Part shown: positions 42,837-50,456 of the stretch, one piece after another
Position numbering within the stretch: position 1 is the stretch's first letter
Layout of the letters: each line of letters begins with the position of its first letter
Assembly: GCA_963769585.1 (NCBI GenBank)
Contig: CAVYMJ010000006.1
Location: 2,170,001 to 2,234,000 of the forward strand
Length of the DNA stretch: 64,000 nt
Reading direction: 5' to 3'
From: SSC3 sp963769585
Lineage (GTDB): Bacteria > Actinomycetota > Actinomycetes > Propionibacteriales > Nocardioidaceae
The notes under the pieces: model-generated
What the model saw: only the letters and a program-made list of their open reading frames with translations
Database searches by the model: none
Told to the model about the DNA's origin: nothing
Made by a program: the position numbers and the translations under genes

Positions 42837-43597
42837 TGTGGCAGTACTCGGCCTACGACGTCGCCCGCGGCTCCCCGGGAATGCAGGCTCCTGCTCCGGC
42901 GATGTGATCACAGGCGAGACTCTCCGCTACGACCGAGACAGCCCATCGGCTAACGCTGAGTCCAGCTGACTAACCAGGTTCCGGTTGATGGTGATCGTCG
43001 CTGCAAGCGTTGTCGCTCGGCCATGTCCCGGTGCTCGCTCTCGGGCGGCCGGGCAGATCGTCTGGGTCAGGATCTGCTGCGGATGTCCGAAGCAGCTTCA
43101 CGAAGATCGCTGGCCCACCCCGACCTGGTGCTTGTGATGGCGTCCTCGCTCAGGGTGTCCGTCTGGGACGGAGCCTGCGCCGCGGCATCCAGGCTGTCCG
43201 CGATGCGGTCGAGGGTGTCGGGGTCCGGACTCCACGTAGTGGGGCTTCGCCTGTCCCGGACATGTCTTCGGTCAGGTAGGTCTGTTCTGGATAGCCTTCG
43301 GTCATTGTCGATCGTTCCGTTCGGTATCGGACGCTCCAGTAGTCGCAGGCTAGGGGCTGGTTCTCGACCCGTCCGCAGACCGACAGCAGGTTCGCACCTT
43401 GATGCACAAAGCGTGACCGAAGAGACCGACCTCTCGGGCACAGATGATCGCGGAGTCTAGGCACCGCGAAGACCAGGCGGTAGGGGTACGCCTCCCCGCC
43501 GCAGCCAGGTCCCGCTGCTGCTCCAGCGCCTCGAGAGCGTTGCTGTCGTTTCCGAGCGGGCTCACCTTCATCCCAGAGCGACGGAGGCTGAGCCGTT
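42837..43597. other. Gene-poor 0.76-kb stretch between the repeats
   Basis: No intact gene of recognisable family is seen. The base composition is visibly less GC-rich than neighbours. It holds a broken small minus-strand ORF (43305-43067) and a minus-strand fragment around 43470-43575 reading SPLGNDSNALEALEQQRDLA that starts at a non-obvious place. It may be inserted and decayed DNA. Confidence 0.5.
43067..43305 (-). pseudogene. Broken small ORF of unknown function
   Basis: It begins MTEGYPEQTYLTEDMSGTGEAP; a coding-like continuation, TTWSPDPDTLDRIADSLDAA and then GWASDLREAASDIRSRS-stop, lies in another frame. The span is not a multiple of three. Joined, it would be an acidic, helical protein of about 79 residues. 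The family is not recognised. Confidence 0.35.
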
Positions 43598-43635
43598 GGC
43601 TAGTCCCCCACGACGACGTACGCCGCGGCCTCGCC
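43598..43635. repeat. 38-bp direct repeat, copy 2
   Basis: This copy encodes the last residues (GEAAAYVVVGD) and stop of the TadG-like gene. See copy 1 at 42799. Confidence 0.85.
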
Positions 43636-44031
43636 GGTGACGATCGGCTGGTCCTCCCAGTCGGGCGGGGCAATGGGCAGGTCGAGCGGGGCGCTGAGCC
43701 GCACCACCACCGCGCCGCCGCGGATGTCCACCCGGACGGTCAGCCCCGGGAACGTGGCGCGGGCGTCGACCTGGTCGAGGTAGGCCAACGCCTGGCTACG
43801 CGCCACGCCGCGGTCGGCTGGGGCGAGAGGGTCGTCGATGGTGCCGAGATAGGCCCGCTCGGCCATCACCTCGTCGGCTGCGGCCAGGGCCGCCGCGTCC
43901 GCGAGGCTGGCGAGAGCCTGTCGGCGCAGGTAGGCCGCCGAGGCGTCAACCACGACGGCGACGGTCAGCGCCACGACCAGGAAGAAGCCGACCACCAGCA
44001 CGGAGGCCTGACCGCGCTCGTCGCGACTCAC
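43600..44031 (-). CDS. TadG/Rv3654c-like pilus-assembly protein
   Basis: A 143-residue protein with GTG start overlapping the previous stop as GTGA. DERGQASVLVVGFFLVVALTVAVVVDASAAYLRRQALASLADAAALAAAD is the N-terminal TadG-like (TadE-like) membrane helix region with the expected Q-A-L-A-SLADAAALAAA motif. The rest is a small outer domain. It is the last gene of the Tad operon. Confidence 0.85.
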   Translation of the reverse strand: MSRDERGQASVLVVGFFLVVALTVAVVVDASAAYLRRQALASLADAAALAAADEVMAERAYLGTIDDPLAPADRGVARSQALAYLDQVDARATFPGLTVRVDIRGGAVVVRLSAPLDLPIAPPDWEDQPIVTGEAAAYVVVGD

Positions 44032-44459
44032 CGGTCCTCCCGGAACGTGCCGTACGGGACGCTGTGGCTGGCCGACACCCGGAAGCTCGGGGTGTCGCCA
44101 CCCAGCGCGGACGGCGTCAGAGGCAGCGCGACCGGGTAGCTGAGGTCGACGTCGATGACGGCTCCTGGCGCCAGACAGTTGTGAGGATCCGGGCGACAGG
44201 TGACGCGCAGGTCGAGCCTGGCCGGATCGACCCGCTGGTCGTCCAGCGCCAGAGCGGCAGCGCGACTGGCCCGCGCCAGGCCCTCGGCTTCGGTGGGTGC
44301 GGTGGCGTAGGCCCGGCCGGCGGCCCGTGCCGCGGCGGTCACGCCGAACGCCGAACGCTGGACCTCGAAGACCGCGAGCACGACGTACAGCAGCGGCATC
44401 AGCAGCAGGATGCTCAGCCAGGTCACCTCGACCAGCGCCGAGCCGCGCTGGCTTCTCAT
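44028..44459 (-). CDS. TadE-like pseudopilin
   Basis: A 143-residue protein. RSQRGSALVEVTWLSILLLMPLLYVVLAVFEVQRSAFGVTAAARAAGRAYA is a TadE-family start: R-G-S/A-x-x-V-E, then a membrane helix. The outer part has two cysteines (CRPDPHNC). It overlaps both neighbours by four bases (ATGA and GTGA), so translation is coupled. Confidence 0.85.
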   Translation of the reverse strand: MRSQRGSALVEVTWLSILLLMPLLYVVLAVFEVQRSAFGVTAAARAAGRAYATAPTEAEGLARASRAAALALDDQRVDPARLDLRVTCRPDPHNCLAPGAVIDVDLSYPVALPLTPSALGGDTPSFRVSASHSVPYGTFREDR

Positions 44460-44842
44460 GGCGCTGGCTCCTCGATGGCGTGTCCGGCGACCTCCAGGTG
44501 AGTGGCCGGTCCCCACAGCCCGAGCGGCGGTACGTCGGCGACGACCCGCACCTCGACCGCCGGAGCACCGGCGACCTCGACGACCCGGGCGCTCACCCGG
44601 TCCGCGAAGCGCGAGGCGAGCGCGGCCTTGATCTCTTCGCGGGTGCGCGTCACTCCGTCAGCGGGACCTCGATCGACGGTGGCCGCGTAGCGCGCCCCCT
44701 CGGTGGCCGCGGAGGTGAGGGTGTTGCGCACGTGCAGCACCAGCGCGACGTGCACGATGCCGAGCACCAGCGGCATCAGGACCACGAGCACCAGGACGAA
44801 GTCGACGACGGCGGAACCTCGCTGGTCCCGGGTCTCAGCCAC
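44456..44842 (-). CDS. TadE-like pseudopilin
   Basis: A 128-residue protein. RDQRGSAVVDFVLVLVVLMPLVLGIVHVALVLHVRNTLTSAATEGARYAA is again the TadE pattern, with Asp in place of the usual Glu after the G-S-A-V-V. A short outer domain follows. It overlaps the small pilin-like gene by eight bases. Confidence 0.85.
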   Translation of the reverse strand: MAETRDQRGSAVVDFVLVLVVLMPLVLGIVHVALVLHVRNTLTSAATEGARYAATVDRGPADGVTRTREEIKAALASRFADRVSARVVEVAGAPAVEVRVVADVPPLGLWGPATHLEVAGHAIEEPAP

Positions 44843-45023
44843 CGACCGAGCTGAGCGCGTCGCTGAGCATCGACTTGAGCGCGGGCTCGGCCACCACCCA
44901 CAACGCGGCCACGAGGCCCGCAGTCATCACTGTGATGAGGACCCATCCTGGGACGTCGCCGCGCTGGTCGCGCCTCCTGGGCACTCGGTACGCGGCCTTC
45001 ACCCGGCCGTAGAGCTGCATCAT
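44835..45023 (-). CDS. Small Flp-pilin-like membrane protein
   Basis: A 62-residue protein. A basic N-terminus (RRRDQRGDVPG) precedes one membrane helix (WVLITVMTAGLVAALWVVA) and a short tail. The size and place after tadC suit the pilin or a helper of the Flp type, although a clear G/E-F-x-x-x-E-Y Flp signature is absent. Confidence 0.7.
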   Translation of the reverse strand: MMQLYGRVKAAYRVPRRRDQRGDVPGWVLITVMTAGLVAALWVVAEPALKSMLSDALSSVGG

Positions 45024-45048
45024 GGTCTTCTCCTTGCTGTGCTGGGAT

Positions 45049-45957
45049 TCAGGGCGTGACCAGGTGGAGTCCGACGACTCCTGGCCAGAACGCGAACACG
45101 ACGGTGACGGGGAGGACCAGGAAGACGACGGGCACCATCATCAGGACTTCGCGCCGGGCTCCGGACTCGATGAGGTCGCGACGTCGCGCCTCTCGTACGT
45201 CGCCCGCCTGGGCGTGCAGGACGTCGGCTAGCGCCGTACCTCTCTCGATGGCCACCGCCATCCCGCTCGCGAAGCGTGCGACGACCGGGAGCCCCGAACG
45301 TGCCGCCATCGCATCCAGGGCTACAGCGACGGGTGTCCCGGTGCGAGTGTCGCCGAGCACCCTGGCCAGCTCGGCGGACAGGGCGCCCTTGCAGCGGGTG
45401 ACTACGCGCTCGAGAGCGGAGACCGGCCCCTCTCCGGCAGCGACGGCCAGCGCCAAGAGCTCGGCCGCAGCCGGGAACTCCGCCAAGATCTCGCGCTCGC
45501 GCGCAGCAACCTGGGCCGAGAGACGGTTCTCTCGGAGGAGGACGCCGAAAACGAACGCAACTGCGCACAGGACGAACAACGGAACCGTTCGACCGGGTGA
45601 CCGGAGCGCGACCAGAGCCGAGATGATCGCCATCACTGTGAACGACGCGACTCCCCACAGGACCTGCTCGACCCGGAAGTCGTGCACCGTCGCCGAACTG
45701 CCGGCCCGCTCCAGTCGCCGTCGAATCGAGGCGGCACCGCCCAGCAGCCCATCCAGGCGCCGGGCCAGCCGCACGACGAGGTGGCCACCCGCTCCGCCTC
45801 GGGGGCGCAGCGGCGCCGAGTCGGACAGGTCGTGCAGGTAGGGCAGCACCCGTACGGCGAGGTCGGAGCGGCGCATCGCAGCCACCCTCGACGCGACCAG
45901 AAGCAGGGCCAGCCCGGTGGTCACGCCGAGCACGAACCCAGCCAAGCCGAGGGTCAT
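45049..45957 (-). CDS. tadC: TadC-like type II/IV secretion F protein
   Basis: A 302-residue membrane protein. The GspF domain is seen in LLALAVAAGEGPVSALERVV and GMAVAIERGTALADVLHAQAGDVREARRRDLIESGARREVLMMVPVVFLVLPVTVVF. It should form the inner-membrane platform with TadB. It overlaps tadB by four bases. Confidence 0.88.
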   Translation of the reverse strand: MTLGLAGFVLGVTTGLALLLVASRVAAMRRSDLAVRVLPYLHDLSDSAPLRPRGGAGGHLVVRLARRLDGLLGGAASIRRRLERAGSSATVHDFRVEQVLWGVASFTVMAIISALVALRSPGRTVPLFVLCAVAFVFGVLLRENRLSAQVAAREREILAEFPAAAELLALAVAAGEGPVSALERVVTRCKGALSAELARVLGDTRTGTPVAVALDAMAARSGLPVVARFASGMAVAIERGTALADVLHAQAGDVREARRRDLIESGARREVLMMVPVVFLVLPVTVVFAFWPGVVGLHLVTP

Positions 45958-46808
45958 GAGAGCACCCTCCGCTCAACGGGCAGCCTGCCGATCCGCAGCA
46001 TGATCCGGTAGGCGGCCAGACAGACGCCCGCACCGACCAACAGCACGAGCACGCCGGTCCCCGACGCGTAGCGCGAGATGACCTCACGCTGGAAGCTGAG
46101 CATCAGGAGCACCAGCCACGGCGCCGCGACTGCGAGCCGGGCTCCGTTGACGGTCCAGGACTGGCGTGACTCGAGCTCCGACCGGGTGCGTGCGTCGTCG
46201 CGTAGGTGCCCCGACAGGTTCCGCAGCAGCCGGCCCAGGTCACCGCCTCCGACTTCGCGGGCGATCCTCAGCCCCTCGACGACCCGGTCACCGACGGGAT
46301 CGGCGAGCCGGTCCTTGAGCCGGTCCAGGCTCTGACCGAACCGGCCTCCGGCCTGGTAGTCGCTGGCGAAGGCGACGAAGGCCGGGCGCAGCGGCTCCGG
46401 GCCGCGATCACCTAGCTGCGCCAGAGCCTCAGGTAGTGAGAGGCCGGCGCGTACCGCACTCGCCAGGTTGTCGACCGCATCGGGCCAGACCTCGACGAAC
46501 TCGCGCTGCCGGGAGCGGGCGCGTCCGGCGAGGACCGACAAGGGAAGGTACGCCGCCAGGCCGGCGAAGACCAGCGAGACCGTCGGCGTGCGAGAGACCA
46601 CCTGCAGCACCACGAACGCGAGGACCCCGCAGCCAAGGCTTGCCGCCACGACGGTCTGCGACGCGGTGCCGGCGAGGCCCGCACGGTCGAGCAGGTCGTT
46701 GAGGCTGCCGCGCCGTTGTTGCCTTGCGCGCGGCGCGTGAGGAGAGGAGAACGAGAGCCAGATCAGCAGCAGTCCGACGCCGGTCCCGAGTCCGACGACG
46801 AGGCCCAT
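45954..46808 (-). CDS. tadB: TadB-like type II/IV secretion F protein
   Basis: A 284-residue membrane protein. The GspF domain reads WPDAVDNLASAVRAGLSLPEAL, RDRLADPVGDRVVEGLRIAREVGGGDLGRLLRNLS, then SWTVNGARLAVAAPWLVLLML. It pairs with TadC. One base separates it from cpaF. Confidence 0.88.
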   Translation of the reverse strand: MGLVVGLGTGVGLLLIWLSFSSPHAPRARQQRRGSLNDLLDRAGLAGTASQTVVAASLGCGVLAFVVLQVVSRTPTVSLVFAGLAAYLPLSVLAGRARSRQREFVEVWPDAVDNLASAVRAGLSLPEALAQLGDRGPEPLRPAFVAFASDYQAGGRFGQSLDRLKDRLADPVGDRVVEGLRIAREVGGGDLGRLLRNLSGHLRDDARTRSELESRQSWTVNGARLAVAAPWLVLLMLSFQREVISRYASGTGVLVLLVGAGVCLAAYRIMLRIGRLPVERRVLS

Positions 46809-46809
46809 C

Positions 46810-48054
46810 TCAGGGGCCCTCCCTGATCAGAGCGGCGATGTCGATGCCGACGCGCTCGTAGCGTTCCGGTCTGGGCGGCATGCCACCGGCCCGAACGAGC
46901 TCACCACCTCGCCGTACGAAGATCGTCTCGGTCTCGATCGTGTCGCCTTCGGTCCGACCCGGTACGGCGAGGATCTCCTCGACCGTGCGTCGCCCGTGCT
47001 GGTCGACCGCGAGGTGCACCACCAGGTCGACCGACGCCGCCACTGTCGGTACGACGAAGCGAGCCGAGATGTTCTCCCCCGCCAGCAACGGCAGCGTGCA
47101 CATTTTCAGCAGGGCCTCGCGGCCGCTGTTGGCATGCAGGGAAGCCATCCCCGGCATCCCCGCGTTCAGGGCCAGCAGCAGATCCAGGCACTCCTCGGCA
47201 CGGACCTCGCCGACGATGATTCGGCTGGGCCGCATCCGCAGGCTCTCCCTGACCAGGTCGCGAAGCCGCACTTCGCCGTTGCCTTCCAGACCCTGCTGCC
47301 GGGTCTGCAACGCCACCCAGTCTGGATGGGAGAAGGAGAGCTCGTAGACCTCCTCGGCGCTGATCACCCGCTGGCCGCCAGGGATCGCCGCCGCTAGGCA
47401 GTTGAGGAAGGTTGTCTTACCGGCTTGGGTTCCGCCGGACACCAGGATGTTGAGACCTGCGATGACGGAGGCGTCGAGGAACGCTGCGGCCGGACCGCTC
47501 AGGCTTCCAAGGGCGACCAGCTCGCCCAGCTGCCCGGCGCGGACGACGAACTTGCGGATGTTGACGGCGTGGAAGCCGCGCGCGATCCCGTCGAGGACGA
47601 CGTGCAGCCGGTGCCCGCCGGGCAGCAAGGCATCGACGAAGGGCTGGGACAGGTCGACCCTGCGGCCGCTGGACTTGAGCATCCGCTCGACCAGCTCGTC
47701 GACCTGCGCAGCGGTCAGGATGGTCGCCGTGAGCTCGTGCCGGCCCTGCCGTGCCACGAAGACCCGCGACGGGTCGTTGATCCAGACCTCCTCGACCTCG
47801 GGGTCCTCGAGGTACTGCTGGAGCGGCCCGAAACCGGACAGGTTCGCCACCAGCGTGTCCACCACAGCCCGCGCGTCCTCCACCGGTACGACGGCACCGG
47901 TCAGGCTGCGCTGGTCGTGGTCGGCGACGACACGCTCTGCGAGCGTGCGCAACGACGAGCCGTCGCGCTGCGGGTCCACGCCCTCACGGCGTACGGAGTC
48001 CCGGAGGGCAGCATCGAGCGACGCGAGCACGTCGTACGTCTCGGTCAGGCTCAT
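46810..48054 (-). CDS. cpaF: CpaF/TadA-family pilus ATPase
   Basis: A 414-residue secretion ATPase. Walker A is SGGTQAGKTTFLN, the Asp box RPSRIIVGEVRAEECLDLL, the His box GMASLHANSGREAL, with the CpaF-type N-terminus (DPEVEEVWINDPSRVFVARQGR). It powers assembly of the Tad pilus. It begins the tad run; the sigma/anti-sigma genes end 119 bases upstream. Confidence 0.93.
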   Translation of the reverse strand: MSLTETYDVLASLDAALRDSVRREGVDPQRDGSSLRTLAERVVADHDQRSLTGAVVPVEDARAVVDTLVANLSGFGPLQQYLEDPEVEEVWINDPSRVFVARQGRHELTATILTAAQVDELVERMLKSSGRRVDLSQPFVDALLPGGHRLHVVLDGIARGFHAVNIRKFVVRAGQLGELVALGSLSGPAAAFLDASVIAGLNILVSGGTQAGKTTFLNCLAAAIPGGQRVISAEEVYELSFSHPDWVALQTRQQGLEGNGEVRLRDLVRESLRMRPSRIIVGEVRAEECLDLLLALNAGMPGMASLHANSGREALLKMCTLPLLAGENISARFVVPTVAASVDLVVHLAVDQHGRRTVEEILAVPGRTEGDTIETETIFVRRGGELVRAGGMPPRPERYERVGIDIAALIREGP

Positions 48055-48173
48055 ATCCCCCGTGCCTTCAAACCAGTGGTTCGCCAGATTTCTACACCGT
48101 CGCTGCGTCCAGGGGAACGGTCCGGCTCAATCTGTGGACAAATCGCCCGTCTTCGCGCTGGTCCGACCGCTCC

Positions 48174-48824
48174 TCAGTTAGCCGGGCGCACGCTCTCGAC
48201 CACGCTGCGCACCTCCCCTGGATGGAGACCCAGGACCACCACAGCCTGGTCGCACTCCTGGCAGACGATCGCATCCGCTACGCGGGAGCTCAGCTCCAGG
48301 AGCGGACCTGAGGAGAGTCGGCGCACCGGATGCCCGTCGATCACCCGCCACGGCTGGGTCACCTCAGCCCACTTACTGCCGAACAGGACACTGGAGCGGT
48401 ACGGGGCGAGGAAGACGGTGACGGCCGACCGGGACGCCTTGACGACGCAGCTGTCGTCGAGCACAGCGAGTGAGACGACGCTGTCGCGGTCCTGGGGCGT
48501 CCACGCCGCACAGCTCGCCGGCCGTTCGTGCAGCCAGGTGGTGACCGCAGCCAGGTGCAGAGGTGGCTCCATGGCCGTCGGTGAGGACGGGCCGCGCGGC
48601 GAGCCCGAGGTTCCAGGGTCCAACGGTGGCTGGCCGCCGCGTTCGCTGCTCAGCAGGACGGTACCGCCGACCAGGACGGCGACCACGCCGGCCGAGGCCA
48701 GAAGCGGGGCTAGCAGCCGGGACGACCGGGACCTGGTTCGCGGCGCCCGGTATCCCTCGAAGGTGGGGGCGTGCCGGGCGAGCTGTTCCAGGCTGCGGGT
48801 GATGAGCCCATCGTCGTGGTTCAC
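48174..48824 (-). CDS. Probable anti-sigma factor (membrane protein)
   Basis: A 216-residue protein with GTG start overlapping the sigma-factor stop as GTGA. A cytosolic N-terminus of about 40 residues (ITRSLEQLARHAPTFEGYRAP), one membrane helix (LLASAGVVAVLVGGTVLL) and an outer domain with three cysteines suit a membrane anti-sigma. No zinc anti-sigma H-x-x-x-C-x-x-C motif is seen. Function is inferred from position. Confidence 0.65.
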   Translation of the reverse strand: MNHDDGLITRSLEQLARHAPTFEGYRAPRTRSRSSRLLAPLLASAGVVAVLVGGTVLLSSERGGQPPLDPGTSGSPRGPSSPTAMEPPLHLAAVTTWLHERPASCAAWTPQDRDSVVSLAVLDDSCVVKASRSAVTVFLAPYRSSVLFGSKWAEVTQPWRVIDGHPVRRLSSGPLLELSSRVADAIVCQECDQAVVVLGLHPGEVRSVVESVRPAN

Positions 48825-49348
48825 GTGGCTTCTCCAGACTCGCTGGCCGGGCTGGTGAGCGCGGCACGCAGTTTCGGCATGGCCCGGGAGAGGAGACTCC
48901 GCACCGTCGCGGGGGCGGTGTGGATCGCTTCGGCGATGGCCGCGTCGTCCCACCCTTCGTAGTACCGAAGGACGACCGCCGCTCGCTCCCGGCGGTTGAG
49001 CACCGCGAACGCCCGCAACAGGGCGTCCCGCTCGCCGTGCCTCTCTTCAGGGGCACCTTCGGCGGGGAGCTCACCTCGAAGCAGGATCATCGCCCGCGCG
49101 AGGCGGTGCAGGCGACGCCGCCGGTCGATGAACTCGTTGGTCACTGCCCGCTTCGCGTAGGCCAGCGGCGCTTGAGCCTGTGCGAACGAGGCCGATCCGA
49201 GCAGCCGGACGAGCACCGCTTGCACGATGTCCCGCGCCTCCTCGCGCTCGCCGCAGACCAGGTAGGCAAAGGTCACCAGGGCCTGACCGTGGGAGTCGGC
49301 AAGGTGAGCCACCGCGTCCGCGGAGCGCTCTCCAGATTCCACTGTCAC
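48821..49348 (-). CDS. ECF sigma factor, SigE-like actinobacterial type
   Basis: A protein of about 175 residues. Region 2 is HGQALVTFAYLVCGEREEARDIVQAVLVRLLGS, then YAKRAVTNEFIDRRRR, and region 4 is AVLNRRERAAVVLRYYEGWDDAAIAEAIHTAPATVRSLLSRAM. Three GTG codons at 49354, 49348 and 49342 are possible starts. It is coupled by GTGA to the probable anti-sigma gene and lies upstream of the Tad operon, which it may control. Confidence 0.9.
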   Translation of the reverse strand: MTVESGERSADAVAHLADSHGQALVTFAYLVCGEREEARDIVQAVLVRLLGSASFAQAQAPLAYAKRAVTNEFIDRRRRLHRLARAMILLRGELPAEGAPEERHGERDALLRAFAVLNRRERAAVVLRYYEGWDDAAIAEAIHTAPATVRSLLSRAMPKLRAALTSPASESGEAT

Positions 49349-49563
49349 ATCCACCTTGACGACGAAGCGGGTCGATCTGTGGCATCCGATCGCGGAGGCG
49401 ACCGAAAAGCCCACCACCGGCACGCTGTCACCCAGAATCGGCCATCGGTCCCCGACCACGCCGGAACGCACGCCGATCCACCCGCGCGCGTCGCCCGATC
49501 GCCCTGCCGACGACCCCACTCGGAGGCTCGCGCCGGGGGGCAGCGCGTGGGACTCTGATTCGC

Positions 49564-50349
49564 ATGGAGACGCTCGCCAGCCGTGAGCTGGCCCACCTGA
49601 GCAACGTGGAGTACTTCCGCGAGATGACTCGCCGATCGGGCGGACGGGTGCTGGACGCCCAGGGACTGACCTGCGTGGCCTCCCCCCACGAAGACGTGCA
49701 CCTGCTCAACTCTGCCTTCGCCACCGACCGGGAGTTCCCCGCGGAAGGCGTGCTCGACCAGGCACTGGAGTTCTTCTCTCAGGCCGGACGACGCTTCTCC
49801 TTCCATGCGCTCGCCGACCGCGACGACGACCTGGCCGAGCAGGCGTTGGGGCTCGGCTTCACCAACGGGGGCGAGGCCGACCCGCTCCAGCTCCGAATGG
49901 CGGCTCCGGTCGAGGTGGCGGTGCCGCCAGGCCTGGAGCTGCGACAGGTCAACGACCCGCAGGGCGTCGCCGACCTGACCGCTGTCTGCCAGGACGCCCA
50001 CCGCCACTACGGCTTCGCCGAGGACATGTTCCCCACCCTGTACGCGCGGCCGGCGCTGGCGATCGGCCCACCCCTGCGCGCCTGGGTCGGCTACGAGGAG
50101 GACCGGCCGGTGGCCACGGGCACGATCTTCCTCACCCACGGCGTCGCCTACCTCGGCTGGATAGCGACGGTCCGCGACCGAGGCCGGTCGGGGCTCGGAT
50201 CCACCATCACCGCCTGGCTCATCCAGCGCGCCCAGGAGCTGGGCGCCCCGGCCACGGTCCTGGTGGCCTCCCCGATGGGTGCAGCTGTCTACCGCCGACT
50301 GGGCTTCGTCGACGTCGGAGGGTTGCGCTCGTTTCTCGCACCCGGCTGA
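49564..50349 (+). CDS. GNAT-family acetyltransferase
   Basis: A 261-residue protein. The C-terminal half is a GNAT fold: GVAYLGWIATVRDRGRSGLGSTITAWLIQRAQELGA contains the acetyl-CoA pocket (the R-x-x-G-x-G/S type, here RGRSGLGS), and VYRRLGFVDVG is the closing motif. The N-terminal half is a degenerate repeat. The substrate is unknown. Confidence 0.88.
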   Translation: METLASRELAHLSNVEYFREMTRRSGGRVLDAQGLTCVASPHEDVHLLNSAFATDREFPAEGVLDQALEFFSQAGRRFSFHALADRDDDLAEQALGLGFTNGGEADPLQLRMAAPVEVAVPPGLELRQVNDPQGVADLTAVCQDAHRHYGFAEDMFPTLYARPALAIGPPLRAWVGYEEDRPVATGTIFLTHGVAYLGWIATVRDRGRSGLGSTITAWLIQRAQELGAPATVLVASPMGAAVYRRLGFVDVGGLRSFLAPG

Positions 50350-50456
50350 GCGCCACCGCGCCCTAGGGCGATCTGGCCCACCTAGGTGCTGGCGCCGGGC
50401 GACCAACTTTGCTACGCCTGTACTGGTCGAAACTGATTCGCGAAGGGGCGCCAGCG

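Noticed and set aside
42799..43635. CRISPR-like repeat
   Set aside because: Only two copies, 0.8 kb apart, and one is coding. No regular spacers.
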